Numbered from the stretch's first letter, positions 1 to 9,019 are shown. The stretch is DNA of 31,011 nt from JAWXCF01 sp034440515 (GCA_034440515.1 JAWXCF010000007.1:1-31011), one strand, 5' to 3'. A program made the numbers and translations. The notes: generated by a model not told the origin, from the sequence alone.

Positions 1-2
1 GC

Positions 3-152
3 GATCAATGTTTCATTTTAACACTTATCTCAACGAATAATTGGGATTTATATATACCGTCTCAAAATCTTACAGTGCACGGTATTATTAATTGGACACG
101 CATAGATGTCGATGGTGGATCTTCAATTTATACTTTTACTAAAGCACCGTAA
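3..152 (+). CDS. C-terminal end of a gene cut by the left window edge
   Basis: The frame beginning at base 3 is open for 49 codons and ends in TAA at 150-152; the other two forward frames stop within the first 40 bases. The peptide begins DQCFILTL and ends SIYTFTKAP. It contains no motif I recognise and is too short to name. The next gene starts 47 bp downstream on the same strand, so the two could be co-transcribed. It could be chance open frame, but the length in AT-rich DNA and the mixed residue composition favour a real gene end. Confidence 0.5.
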   Translation, partial: DQCFILTLISTNNWDLYIPSQNLTVHGIINWTRIDVDGGSSIYTFTKAP

Positions 153-199
153 GTAAAAACTAAAATTTCAAAAATCCTTTATACTTTAAGTAAATCTTT

Positions 200-1918
200 A
201 TGAAAATATTATCAACATTCTTCTCAATCTTATTAATTTCAATTGTTTGCAAAGCTCAATGCACCCAATGGCAACAAGTATTGCAAAACAATAAGAATCT
301 ATACGTTTTACCATTGCAGCAAACAATGCAATCTGACGGATCTACTTATTGTTCTGGGCAAACTACAGGAGATATTCAAGCTTTTGGCCGTACTATCATC
401 CATTATGGACTAGCAAAGGCGCGTTCAACAGTTTATTTAAGTAAAATACGAAATAATGGCAGCCTAGCTTGGATTATACAATCAACAACTGATACTAGGG
501 GAAACAGTTTCAGTATGCCGTATCCTGAATATATAGACGGTCGAATTGTTTTGAACTACACTGTTACAGGTAATCAAATTATGATAAATGGCACTACCCT
601 TATCAATAATTTTGGGACTACTTGGTACGAAATACATATAGATACTGCAAGCGGTGAAATAAAAAAATCTATACCTATAATGTATAGTTACGGATCTGAT
701 TTAACTGATAATTTTACGAATATTGTTAGCTATAATGACAAAAGAGCAAATTTGTTTGCAATAAATACAAAACGAAAAATTTATGATATGGCTGGCAAGG
801 TGGTAGTTGACTCCACAGGATATAATGGCGCTCACATTATAGCTAAATATAATACAACACCCTTAACTTTAAAATCTTTCTCTATAATTAACAATGAAAT
901 AAATGGTTTGTATTCTAATACAGACTTTCAACGCATATTATCGCTAAATAATAATTATTTAATAGTTGGCACATTTTCAGATTCGACAATTAAAATAGCT
1001 GGTAAAACAATAAATAATATTACTTTCCAATATTCTGGAGGTAATTGTTTTGTTCTTGAACTAACATCTAATTTAAATTACGATAATTTTATAAAAATCA
1101 ATAACTCTAACGATGTGTCTTTATTCGAATCTGTCATCATAAATGGGTCCCTTTCCATTTTTGCCGAAAGTGGTTTCTTTAATATTAATGATACTCCTTT
1201 AACGATTCCCCCTCCTTATTATGGAAATCAAATTATAGTACTAAAATATCAAAATAGAAAAATCGAATATGTAAGAACAATAGGTAGTCCAAAACCTTTA
1301 GTAACAACTCTTTATACAAACGGAAATGATGCATTCTATAACATTTCATTTGAAGATAGCTTATATGCATTTGGTAATCTTTTTACCAAACAAACTTCTA
1401 CAGCAAAGCAAGGTGTAATACTGAAAACTAGTCCAAGTTCAACTAGCATAGATAAAGTATATAGATATACTAATACTGGTATAGGTGGTATGGCAGTCCT
1501 GTATGCTAAGGGCGATAATATGATTGTAAGTATGTCAACTACTAAGATATTGAATTACCCAAATGGTCAAGTTTATACTGCACAAAATCAAGGTGGAGGC
1601 TATGCATACGCTATTTCAAATATTTGCGAATCTGACTTCAAAACTTCAATCTCTACTTATCCTTCACGAAATATATCAATTAGTATATATCCCAATCCTA
1701 CTACAAGCACATTAAATATAAAGGGCCTAGATGGTATGCATCAAGTGCAGATAAGGCTACAGTCTATGAATGGTACCATAACAGAAGCATTATATCAAGG
1801 CAATGCAGGCGAGTTGATGCAATTGAATGTCCCTAATCATATAGCATCTGGTCTGTACCTAATTACAGTAAGAAACAATAAGCAAGTGTACACAGCTAAA
1901 ATAAGTGTGATAAGATAA
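200..1918 (+). CDS. Secreted protein with T9SS type A C-terminal sorting domain
   Basis: A 572-residue exported protein of unknown function. Residues 1-19 form a Sec signal peptide (hydrophobic core LLISIV, likely cleavage at CKA/Q). The last ~79 residues (from about 494) form a Por-secretion sorting domain: YPNP at 497-500, the central beta-strand segments and the ending GLYLITVRNNKQVYTAKI. Such domains direct proteins through the type IX secretion system to the cell surface or medium. The middle (about 20-490) is rich in Asn, Thr, Ile and Tyr with a repeated feel (VLxLxxNxNY, GNAFY) like beta-propeller-type surface proteins of Bacteroidota, but I recognise no enzyme motif. Its GC content looks lower than that of the housekeeping genes. 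Start ATG at 200 is fixed by the signal peptide. Confidence 0.85.
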   Translation: MKILSTFFSILLISIVCKAQCTQWQQVLQNNKNLYVLPLQQTMQSDGSTYCSGQTTGDIQAFGRTIIHYGLAKARSTVYLSKIRNNGSLAWIIQSTTDTRGNSFSMPYPEYIDGRIVLNYTVTGNQIMINGTTLINNFGTTWYEIHIDTASGEIKKSIPIMYSYGSDLTDNFTNIVSYNDKRANLFAINTKRKIYDMAGKVVVDSTGYNGAHIIAKYNTTPLTLKSFSIINNEINGLYSNTDFQRILSLNNNYLIVGTFSDSTIKIAGKTINNITFQYSGGNCFVLELTSNLNYDNFIKINNSNDVSLFESVIINGSLSIFAESGFFNINDTPLTIPPPYYGNQIIVLKYQNRKIEYVRTIGSPKPLVTTLYTNGNDAFYNISFEDSLYAFGNLFTKQTSTAKQGVILKTSPSSTSIDKVYRYTNTGIGGMAVLYAKGDNMIVSMSTTKILNYPNGQVYTAQNQGGGYAYAISNICESDFKTSISTYPSRNISISIYPNPTTSTLNIKGLDGMHQVQIRLQSMNGTITEALYQGNAGELMQLNVPNHIASGLYLITVRNNKQVYTAKISVIR

Positions 1919-2519
1919 GAGGGATTTCGAATAGAAAAAGATGAATTTAGTGCTTGGACGCTAAACAATGGAATTTTGAGCATTGGAGCATATTTTAATA
2001 CTCCAAATCAATACTTTAGTGTTGATAGGAATTACAAAAGTGCATCCTTTACCATTCAGAACAAACATAAATGGGAGATTACCATTAAGATATTACTTAA
2101 GTGATGAATATAGAGCTAAGTTTATCATTGGCATACCAAGAATCAATAATAATTAAAAGATTATGATGTTTAAAACAGCAGAATACTGCTATTATCAAAA
2201 GCCATAAGGTATAATAGATTATCAACCAAAGTGGTATGATGATGAACCTAATTTTCGTTGGATTTATTTTACAGACGAAACAGGAAAATACCCAATTACA
2301 ATACCACGTTACGTATCTAACCCTAGTGTCCTAAAATTAAAGGTGAATAGTACCATAATCAGACTAAAGGGTTTCGACTTGCAATTTTACGCTGCTTGGC
2401 AACAATCTATTATGACTACTTTTTCAGTTAATACTATTGCATTTATAAATCTTGGGTTGGCGCTTGTTTATTCTTTTGATGTGAAAGAATTTATAAATCT
2501 CTTCGTAATCACGTTTTAA
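1919..2519 (+). pseudogene. Possible decayed coding remnant between the T9SS cargo gene and rhomboid
   Basis: No intact gene is present in 1919-2556. Two forward stretches read like protein. The first, 1919-2104, is open right after the previous stop and begins EGFRIEKDEFSAWTLNNG. The second frame carries LRYYLSDEYRAKF (about 2088-2126), stops at 2154 and 2205, then stays open from 2208 to 2519 with KWYDDEPNFRWIYFTDETG near its start. The two blocks are in different frames, as expected of a gene broken by a frameshift and two nonsense changes. Neither has a convincing start, and I could not assign a family. Chance open frames in AT-rich DNA are the alternative. Confidence 0.3.
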
Positions 2520-2556
2520 TAATAGCACAGAAATATATAAATAATAAATTCTTTCC

Positions 2557-3168
2557 TTACTTATACAATTCACCGCGACTTCGCCAAAACAGCAATATAA
2601 GGATGCCCATAATGGCGCCAGATATGTGGGCAAAGTGTGCAATGTCTCCACCGCCCGTAAAGCCCTGTACCACGTCTATAGCCAATATAATGGTTATTAA
2701 CCACTTAGCCCTGATGGGTATGGGTGGGAATAGCAGCATCAATTGTTGATTTGGAAATAAGAAAGCATAGCCTACTAATATGCCATATATGGCGCCACTG
2801 GCACCGACCAATATGCTATAACTGTTGTCTTGTAATAAGTAGCTGAAACCCATTTGCCCTAAGGCACTGGCTAAGCCACATACTAGATAAAATATTAGGA
2901 ATTTCTTAGGGCCCCAAATGCTCTCTACTTGGTTACCAAACATCCATAAGGCGAACATATTAAAGAAAAAGTGGAAGAAATTACCGTGAGTGAACATAAA
3001 AGTCACCAATTGATAAGGCTTAAACAATGGACTATCAAAGGGATGTAGGCCCAATAAAGCTATACCGGATTTATCTAAAAAGGTATAAAGAAAAACTAAG
3101 GCATTAATGATGATTAGATTTTTAATGACTAAGGGTAGCATACTGAAACCCCCTCTAGGCTGAAACAT
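2557..3168 (-). CDS. Rhomboid family intramembrane serine protease
   Basis: A 203-residue polytopic inner-membrane protein that should cleave transmembrane segments of client proteins within the bilayer. The catalytic serine is in GASGAIYG (Ser124) and the catalytic histidine in AHISG (His181); the preceding HFFFNMFALWMFG helix (Asn70 region) is the conserved oxyanion/loop helix of the family. About six hydrophobic helices are visible: residues 15-31, 56-75, 90-112, 120-138, 155-170 and 180-195. Length fits a minimal six-helix rhomboid without extra cytosolic domains. It lies 104 bp downstream of mutL on the same strand, an arrangement I recall from other Bacteroidota, so it may be co-transcribed. 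The substrate cannot be predicted. Confidence 0.93.
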   Translation of the reverse strand: MFQPRGGFSMLPLVIKNLIIINALVFLYTFLDKSGIALLGLHPFDSPLFKPYQLVTFMFTHGNFFHFFFNMFALWMFGNQVESIWGPKKFLIFYLVCGLASALGQMGFSYLLQDNSYSILVGASGAIYGILVGYAFLFPNQQLMLLFPPIPIRAKWLITIILAIDVVQGFTGGGDIAHFAHISGAIMGILILLFWRSRGELYK

Positions 3169-3272
3169 ATCTTATTCTAACTATAAATTACACAAAATTC
3201 AACCTAATAAAATATAAGGCTGACTGATAAACCATATATAACAAGTATCAAGCCGATGCAATATTTAATGAA

Positions 3273-5087
3273 TTATCGCTTAAATCGTTGTTCTATTTCT
3301 GCGTGGGGAATAGTCAAAATGGCAGGCAAACCTTTCGGGCTTAACTCTGGCAATTGACAGGCAAATAGTTGGTCTATTAGCATACGCATAGTTTCGTGTA
3401 CCATTGGTGTACCCGTCTTGATGGCGTTGTTTCTAGCTAAGGCTCTGGATATGACTTCTACTTTGCTTTTGGCATCTAGTTTACCCGCTATCAGCAGTTC
3501 ATCTATGATTACCTCTATCATTTCCCTATAGTCACCACCAGTATAGTCTGCAGGTGTACCCGCTATTAATATGCTGCCTTGCCCAAACAGTTGCAAGTCA
3601 TAACCTAGTTGCAATAAAGTTGGCAATATCGGCTCTAGCAGCTTTACTTGGCTAATGGGTAAATCAACCTGTTGGGGAAACATTGCCTGTTGCACTGGTA
3701 CATTTCCTTGTTGTGGGGATTGCTGTTTGTGTAGGTATTTTTCATACAGTATTCGTTCGTGGGCGTATTGCTGATGTATCAATAACAATCCACTGCGAAT
3801 AGTGGTCACTATGTAGGTACCATTTAGCTGAATTACAGGTTTGGCGTCCTCGCTGGCGGGCATTAGACTTTCTACATCTTTTATTTGGCTGGAAGCTTCT
3901 ACATTAGTTCCCGCTGCATCTGGCACGTGATTTAATATTGAGAGCAAATCTTTCCAATCTTGCGGGGTAGCCTTTTTTTTAAATGGGTTATACCCCTCTG
4001 TCATAGTACCTATGCTGGGCATTTGCAACTCCTTACTGGGGTCTGGCTTACTGTTTATCATCAGTTGATCTTGCTCAAAGTCTAGGGTAAACCCAGTATG
4101 ATATTGCCCTAGGCTGCGACGAACAGCCGAACTAACTAAGGCATAGATCATATTTTCATCTTCGAACTTTATCTCCGTCTTAGTAGGGTGTACATTTATA
4201 TCTATGTTCTGCGGGTTTATTTCAATATTTAATACATAAAAGGGTTGCACGTCATTTTGTAGCAATTGAGAATAAGCCGCCAATACTGCATAATGCAACC
4301 TGATGTGCCTGATGTATCTGCTGTTAGCATATATAAACTGCTCACCCTTTGTCTTTCTGGCCAACTCTGGTTTACCTATGTATCCGGTTATTTGTATTTC
4401 GCCTATTTGTTCCTGTACGGGTATCAATGCATTCTCATATCGCTTACCAAACAGTGATGAAATTCGTTGCGATAACTTACCTGCCTTTAAGAAATAGATT
4501 TGTTCATCGTCTCTAAACAAGTGCATTTCCACCTGAGGAGATGACAGAGCAACTCGTACAAATTCGTCAAATATGGCCTTTGTTTCAGCTGCATCGCTTT
4601 TTAAAAACTTCCTGCGTGCAGGTGTATTAAAGAATAAGTTTTTTACCAAGATTTGGGTACCTACTTTAGGTGGAGCAGGTTCGTGATTTTTTTTGAATCC
4701 CCCCTCTATCCTAATGTATGTACCATAGTTGCTGCCCATTTGCCCAGTGGTTAATTCAACCGAACTTACCGCTGCAATACTCGCCATAGCCTCGCCTCTA
4801 AATCCAAAACTATTAATTTGGTACAGGTCATTTAATTCTCTTATCTTGCTGGTAGCGTGCCGTTCAAAGCACATTAGGGCATCGGTATCGCTCATACCCA
4901 TACCATCGTCAGTTACCTGAATTAGGGTTTTGCCAGCGTCTTTTATTCTGAGTGATATAATACCAGCGCCAGCATCTAGACTATTCTCTAGCAGTTCCTT
5001 TACCACACTTTGCGGGCGCTGCACCACTTCCCCAGCCGCTATTTGGTTGGCTATGTTTTCGGGTAATAAATGGATAATGTCTAACAT
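3273..5087 (-). CDS. mutL: DNA mismatch repair protein MutL
   Basis: A 604-residue MutL, the ATP-driven matchmaker that links mismatch-bound MutS to downstream repair. The N-terminal GHKL ATPase shows all its boxes: ELLENSLDAG (31-40, catalytic Glu31 and Mg ligand Asn35), DDGMGM (60-65), RHATSKI (76-82) and GFRGEA (95-100). NTPARRKFL (154-162) and VHPTKTEIKF (299-308) mark the transducer domain. A linker of ~100 residues leads to the dimerisation domain (about 415-604). The endonuclease metal-site motifs there are not conserved: HQQYAHERILYE (438-449) stands where DQHAxxE is expected, ARNNAIKTG (551-559) lacks the Cys-His of ACH, and SPKGLP (583-588) replaces CPHGRP. Strand discrimination by this protein is therefore unclear. 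Confidence 0.97.
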   Translation of the reverse strand: MLDIIHLLPENIANQIAAGEVVQRPQSVVKELLENSLDAGAGIISLRIKDAGKTLIQVTDDGMGMSDTDALMCFERHATSKIRELNDLYQINSFGFRGEAMASIAAVSSVELTTGQMGSNYGTYIRIEGGFKKNHEPAPPKVGTQILVKNLFFNTPARRKFLKSDAAETKAIFDEFVRVALSSPQVEMHLFRDDEQIYFLKAGKLSQRISSLFGKRYENALIPVQEQIGEIQITGYIGKPELARKTKGEQFIYANSRYIRHIRLHYAVLAAYSQLLQNDVQPFYVLNIEINPQNIDINVHPTKTEIKFEDENMIYALVSSAVRRSLGQYHTGFTLDFEQDQLMINSKPDPSKELQMPSIGTMTEGYNPFKKKATPQDWKDLLSILNHVPDAAGTNVEASSQIKDVESLMPASEDAKPVIQLNGTYIVTTIRSGLLLIHQQYAHERILYEKYLHKQQSPQQGNVPVQQAMFPQQVDLPISQVKLLEPILPTLLQLGYDLQLFGQGSILIAGTPADYTGGDYREMIEVIIDELLIAGKLDAKSKVEVISRALARNNAIKTGTPMVHETMRMLIDQLFACQLPELSPKGLPAILTIPHAEIEQRFKR

Positions 5088-5178
5088 ACTGCAAATAAAC
5101 CTAAACTGAAATAATCTGAACAGGCGAAGTTACCACCTTATCATAATTTTGCCAAGTAATGCTAATGAACAAAGAGGT

Positions 5179-5186
5179 TATTTTTG
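5179..5186 (+). promoter_or_regulatory. Putative -7 element of the queA promoter
   Basis: TATTTTTG matches the Bacteroidota -7 consensus TAnnTTTG and lies 34 bp before the queA start, in the 132-bp divergent space between mutL and queA. The nearest upstream TTTG (5148-5151) is spaced 27 bp away, longer than usual for a -33 element, so only the -7 half is convincing. No matching reverse-strand element for mutL was seen. Confidence 0.4.
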
Positions 5187-5219
5187 TTTTTTTAATTTAA
5201 GCTAGCTAGCAGTAAACTT

Positions 5220-6446
5220 ATGGAAAATATCCGCATTACAGACTTTAACTATACACTTCCCGATTCTAAAATAGCTAAGGAACCTGCACAACCCAGAGAT
5301 GAAGCTAAACTGATGGTTGCAGGCCTAGACGGTAGCTTGATACACACTGACTTTAAGCATATAACCAATTACTTGCCTGATAATTCGCTGTTAATATTTA
5401 ACGATACTAAAGTGGTACACGCCAGGTTGTATTTTCAGCGCAAAAGTGGCGGCACCATAGAGGTATTTTGCCTATCACCACTACTACCCCACACTGAATT
5501 AAGCCAAGCAATGTTGGTAAAAAACACCTGTACTTGGCTGTGTATGGCAGGCAATAGCAAACGCTGGCTGGAGAATGAACGCCTAGACATAGCAAACTAT
5601 GAAGACTTTAAATGCTCTGCCACATTAATTAAGAAAATAGGGAAAGAGGCTGAAATTCAATTTGATTGGGAGGGCGACTATACTTTTAGCCAGGTGCTAT
5701 CCATATTGGGGCAAATGCCCCTGCCTCCATACCTGGACAGGCTAACTAATGAAGCTGATGAGATTGATTATCAAAGCATATTTGCAGAAAATGAGGGTGC
5801 TGTTGCCGCCCCAACTGCGAGTCTTCACTTCACAACTGACCTAATGGAATACATAACCAGTGCTGGTCACGATTATGCTTGTACCACACTGCACGTAAGC
5901 GCAGGTACTTTCAACCCTGTTACCGAGCTAGATGATGTTACCAAACACAATATGCATAGTGAACAGTTAGTATTTACCACACAATTCCTAAAGAAACTCA
6001 CCCAACATCACGGAAAAATTGTACCAGTTGGCACAACAAGTATGCGCGCTATAGAGAGTTTACTGTACTTAGCCTTGCTAGTTGACTCTTCTGACCAGAC
6101 GATTACCAGTTTATTGCCCTTTTGCATTTCTAAAGATAAAGGCTATGCACCTATTATGCTGCCAGAACATAAACGTCACTATGTGCTGTATAATCTATTG
6201 TCAAAAATGGAGTCGGAAGGGCTAACTGAGATAAAAGGAAGCACAGAAATAATGATAATACCAGGTTATAATTTCCCGATGTGCGATGCATTAATTACCA
6301 ATTTTCACCAACCTAACAGTACCCTACTTATGTTAGTCTCAGCATTTTCTGGCACAGACAATATCAAACATATATATGAAACAGCCTTAAATACAGAATA
6401 TAGATTCTTAAGCTATGGCGATGGTATGTTATTGCTAAGGGAGTGA
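5220..6446 (+). CDS. queA: S-adenosylmethionine:tRNA ribosyltransferase-isomerase
   Basis: QueA transfers and rearranges the ribosyl part of S-adenosylmethionine onto preQ1 in the tRNA anticodon loop, giving epoxyqueuosine, the penultimate step of queuosine synthesis. Recognisable blocks are DFNYTLPDSKIA (8-19), LLIFNDTKVVHARL (57-70), GQMPLPPYLDR (164-174), GAVAAPTASLHFT (193-205), HVSAGTF (225-231), VGTTSMRAIESL (270-281) and, near the C-terminus, NFHQPNSTLLMLVSAF. At 408 residues it is about 50 longer than the E. coli enzyme; the extra length lies mostly between residues 85 and 160, which I recall from other Bacteroidota QueA-like proteins. No other queuosine gene is nearby. A paralogue with altered specificity cannot be excluded. 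Confidence 0.94.
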   Translation: MENIRITDFNYTLPDSKIAKEPAQPRDEAKLMVAGLDGSLIHTDFKHITNYLPDNSLLIFNDTKVVHARLYFQRKSGGTIEVFCLSPLLPHTELSQAMLVKNTCTWLCMAGNSKRWLENERLDIANYEDFKCSATLIKKIGKEAEIQFDWEGDYTFSQVLSILGQMPLPPYLDRLTNEADEIDYQSIFAENEGAVAAPTASLHFTTDLMEYITSAGHDYACTTLHVSAGTFNPVTELDDVTKHNMHSEQLVFTTQFLKKLTQHHGKIVPVGTTSMRAIESLLYLALLVDSSDQTITSLLPFCISKDKGYAPIMLPEHKRHYVLYNLLSKMESEGLTEIKGSTEIMIIPGYNFPMCDALITNFHQPNSTLLMLVSAFSGTDNIKHIYETALNTEYRFLSYGDGMLLLRE

Positions 6447-6458
6447 GTATAATAAAAA

Positions 6459-6491
6459 GTGCCTACCTCAGATTAACTCAAAAGCAGGCAC
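6459..6491. terminator. Weak inverted repeat between convergent queA and lipoprotein genes
   Basis: GTGCCT (6459-6464) is complementary to AGGCAC (6486-6491) across a 21-nt loop, in the space between two converging genes. A run of A precedes the left arm (AATAAAAA), which would be a U-tract for minus-strand transcripts. The stem is only 6 bp with a large loop, so a terminator role is plausible but weak. Confidence 0.3.
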
Positions 6492-6520
6492 CCAACTTAA
6501 TAAAATATGAATAAATACAA

Positions 6521-7369
6521 TTAATTCAATGTTTGATAGAAAGCATCGCCTACACGGTAAGGATATTGCCAAAAAATGGTCTTTTTTGTTGACACTTTTG
6601 TTCCTTTTCTCACAACCGTAGTGCCAGGTGTGCCTTTTCCATTAAACTGACGGGTATCCATTTCAGACAATTTGCTGATGTAGAACTCCGTTTCAAGGTG
6701 GCTCTCTTTTCTAAAATCTTCATAAGCAGAGTAGCTGATGTAATTTCTAAATAATAGTGGGCTTTGGTCTTTGGTAAATGTTTTAGAATATACTTTCGAA
6801 GTCCCTTTATTACCTTTAGTGTAGGTTTTTGGTGCTTCATCTAGGGTCGCGTTCTTGTCGTTTTTTAAGTCAACAGTCTCAATTCTAATTCTATCCTTGT
6901 TTTTAGAACTGTAGGTACTCATCCCCCCGCTGAATATTTTCCAAGTAATGGGATTAGTTACTAGCGTACGTGGTGGAATGAACGTAATACGTTCTTCTGA
7001 TACCGTTGTAGCTCTTGGTGTCATCACCACTGTGTTCCCGTTTACAGTAGGTATATATTGGGTTTCTGCTACGCTTCTGTTGTTATAGTATGGGAATATC
7101 CTATTTTCTTCTACATAGGCGCTTCTTTTCCAGTCTATATACAGGGGCATATTGGTCTTATTATAAACGCTGTAAAACATTATGCCACTTTCAGACCACA
7201 GGTCATACGTTACTCTTATGGAGTCATTTTCGAATGTGACAGAGTTGTCGTTCATTTTAGAGGCGTTGTTAGCCTTAGTTTCAACCAGCCTAGTCGTGTG
7301 ATTACAGGCAGACATAATTGTGATTGCAGCAATGGCAATAAAAAGTTTTAGTGTTGAGATAAGTTTCAT
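6521..7369 (-). CDS. Predicted lipoprotein of unknown function
   Basis: A 282-residue protein with a type II signal peptide: charged MKLISTLK, a hydrophobic stretch and a lipobox IMSAC with the lipidated Cys at 22. The mature part has an Ig-like or beta-sandwich flavour: SIRVTYDLWSESGIMFYSVYNKTNMPLYIDWKR (about 50-83) describes a protein comparing stated and measured values in alternating beta strands, followed by RTLVTNPITWKIF and a C-terminal half rich in Lys, Thr and Tyr. The motif pattern resembles hypothetical lipoproteins I recall from many Bacteroidota, but I know no function for them. It is transcribed alone, convergent with queA and divergent from the ddhC-like gene. Being exposed on the periplasmic or surface side of the envelope is the only inference supported. 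Confidence 0.8.
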   Translation of the reverse strand: MKLISTLKLFIAIAAITIMSACNHTTRLVETKANNASKMNDNSVTFENDSIRVTYDLWSESGIMFYSVYNKTNMPLYIDWKRSAYVEENRIFPYYNNRSVAETQYIPTVNGNTVVMTPRATTVSEERITFIPPRTLVTNPITWKIFSGGMSTYSSKNKDRIRIETVDLKNDKNATLDEAPKTYTKGNKGTSKVYSKTFTKDQSPLLFRNYISYSAYEDFRKESHLETEFYISKLSEMDTRQFNGKGTPGTTVVRKGTKVSTKKTIFWQYPYRVGDAFYQTLN

Positions 7370-7581
7370 TCTGTTAATGTGAAGTGTTTAATTTATAAAA
7401 TTTCCTAATTTGTGTCAACATTTTATAATCAGATAAATCATAACTATCTATTAGTGTTGAACTTTACAATAATACCCAACATCCAATTAAAGTAAATGCA
7501 CCGACTACAAAATATTTCTATACCCCTGTAAACTAATTTTGATTCTAGATAATTATCAGAATAGACAAATAGTATTTATTG

Positions 7582-7589
7582 TATTTTTG
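7582..7589 (+). promoter_or_regulatory. Putative -7 element upstream of the ddhC/rfbH gene
   Basis: TATTTTTG fits TAnnTTTG and lies 38 bp before the start codon at 7628, implying a leader of roughly 30 nt. No TTG is present at the usual -33 distance. The rest of the 258-bp divergent space (7370-7627) is AT-rich with nothing else I can name. Confidence 0.4.
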
Positions 7590-7627
7590 GCATCCGCTTT
7601 TAAAATATTCTGCATAGGATTTTTGTA

Positions 7628-8935
7628 ATGAGTAAAATAAAAAATATTGACGGAGAATTACTAGAATTACTTCGTGTTAAAGCTGCTGCTGCTTCATTCA
7701 AACCCATTACTGCTGGTATAGACTACATACCCCCGACTGGTAAGGTAATAGATGCCGATGACCTGTTACTAGGTGTTGACGCAGTGTTAGACGGTTGGTT
7801 GACAGCAGGTAGATACGCCCTTAAATTTGAACGAGAATTTGGTAAGTATTTTGGTGCAAAAACTTCTCTACTTGTCAATAGCGGTTCTTCTGCTAATTTA
7901 GTAGCCTTTAGTGCTTTGACCAGTTCTAAACTTGGTGATAGAGCCATTAGACCTGGCGATGAGGTAATATCTGTTGCTGCGGGCTTCCCAACTACCATCA
8001 ATCCTGCAATTATGCACGGTTGCATTCCAGTGTTGATGGATATTGAAATTCCAACTTATGATTTTGTTCCCGAACAATTAGAGGCTGCCATTTCACCTAA
8101 AACTAAGGCCATTATGATGGCACATACTCTGGGTAATCCCTTTAATCTAAATGCAGTAATGCAAGTAGCTGAAAAGCATAACCTATGGGTAATAGAGGAT
8201 AACTGCGATTCACTTGGCGCTACTTATAATGGAAAACGTACAGGTAGTTTTGGCTCCCTAGCTACGGTTAGTTTTTACCCTGCTCATCACATTACTATGG
8301 GTGAAGGCGGTGCTATAATAATCAATGATATGAAGTTGAAGCTTTTGGCAGAAAGTTTCAGAGACTGGGGCAGAGACTGTTACTGTGGGCCAGGGCAGGA
8401 AAATACTTGTAACAAAAGATTCGAATGGCAATTGGGCGATTTGCCATATGGCTATGACCATAAATATACCTATAGCCACATTGGCTTTAACCTGAAGGCA
8501 ACTGATACACAGGCCGCTATAGGATTAGGTCAGCTACAAAAAGTTGATAAATTCGTTGCTAAAAGACGTGAAAATCACGCCCTTTTGTACCAAAAGATTA
8601 GCCATTTACAAGACTACATTATACTACCAGAACCAACCCCAAATAGTGAGCCTAGTTGGTTTGGATTTATGATTACCCTGCGTGATTCTAAAATTAATAG
8701 GACTGAGTTAACCCAATATCTTGAGGCAAATAAAATAGGTACAAGACTATTGTTTGGTGGTAACTTATTAAGGCAACCAGCCTATAAAGACGTGCCAGTA
8801 CGCGTAGTTAGCGACTTAGTTAATACAGACATAGTTATGAATCAAAGCTTCTGGGTGGGCATTTGGCCAGGCCTAGACGAAACGCACTTTGACTATATGG
8901 CTGAAAAACTGACCGAATACTTCAAGAATATGTAG
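7628..8935 (+). CDS. rfbH: CDP-4-keto-6-deoxy-D-glucose-3-dehydratase (E1, RfbH/DdhC)
   Basis: This PMP-dependent [2Fe-2S] enzyme removes the C3 hydroxyl of CDP-4-keto-6-deoxyglucose on the way to 3,6-dideoxyhexoses of surface polysaccharide. It is a DegT/DnrJ/EryC1 aminotransferase-fold protein in which the PLP-binding Lys is replaced by His: SFYPAHHITMGEGG has His220-His221, matching the diagnostic His of E1. The iron-sulphur ligands are present with the known C-x57-C-x1-C-x7-C spacing: Cys193, Cys251, Cys253 and Cys261. NSGSSANL (84-91) is the cofactor phosphate-binding region. Length, 435, equals that of characterised E1 proteins. The partner reductase (E3/DdhD), CDP-glucose synthase and 4,6-dehydratase are not in the window, so it is an orphan here; the RmlC-like epimerase at 25733 could belong to the same route. 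Confidence 0.93.
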   Translation: MSKIKNIDGELLELLRVKAAAASFKPITAGIDYIPPTGKVIDADDLLLGVDAVLDGWLTAGRYALKFEREFGKYFGAKTSLLVNSGSSANLVAFSALTSSKLGDRAIRPGDEVISVAAGFPTTINPAIMHGCIPVLMDIEIPTYDFVPEQLEAAISPKTKAIMMAHTLGNPFNLNAVMQVAEKHNLWVIEDNCDSLGATYNGKRTGSFGSLATVSFYPAHHITMGEGGAIIINDMKLKLLAESFRDWGRDCYCGPGQENTCNKRFEWQLGDLPYGYDHKYTYSHIGFNLKATDTQAAIGLGQLQKVDKFVAKRRENHALLYQKISHLQDYIILPEPTPNSEPSWFGFMITLRDSKINRTELTQYLEANKIGTRLLFGGNLLRQPAYKDVPVRVVSDLVNTDIVMNQSFWVGIWPGLDETHFDYMAEKLTEYFKNM

Positions 8936-9019
8936 TCTTGATAATAAAAAGAATTAATCAATTTTCTTGGTAAAAAAACTATTGTTTAACAGCTAAAAGT
9001 AGAGCTAAAATCTAAAAAT

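Noticed and set aside
2424..2651. 75-codon minus-strand open frame overlapping the end of the rhomboid gene
   Set aside because: It lies in another frame of a well-supported gene and has no recognisable domain; its tail runs through AT-rich debris.
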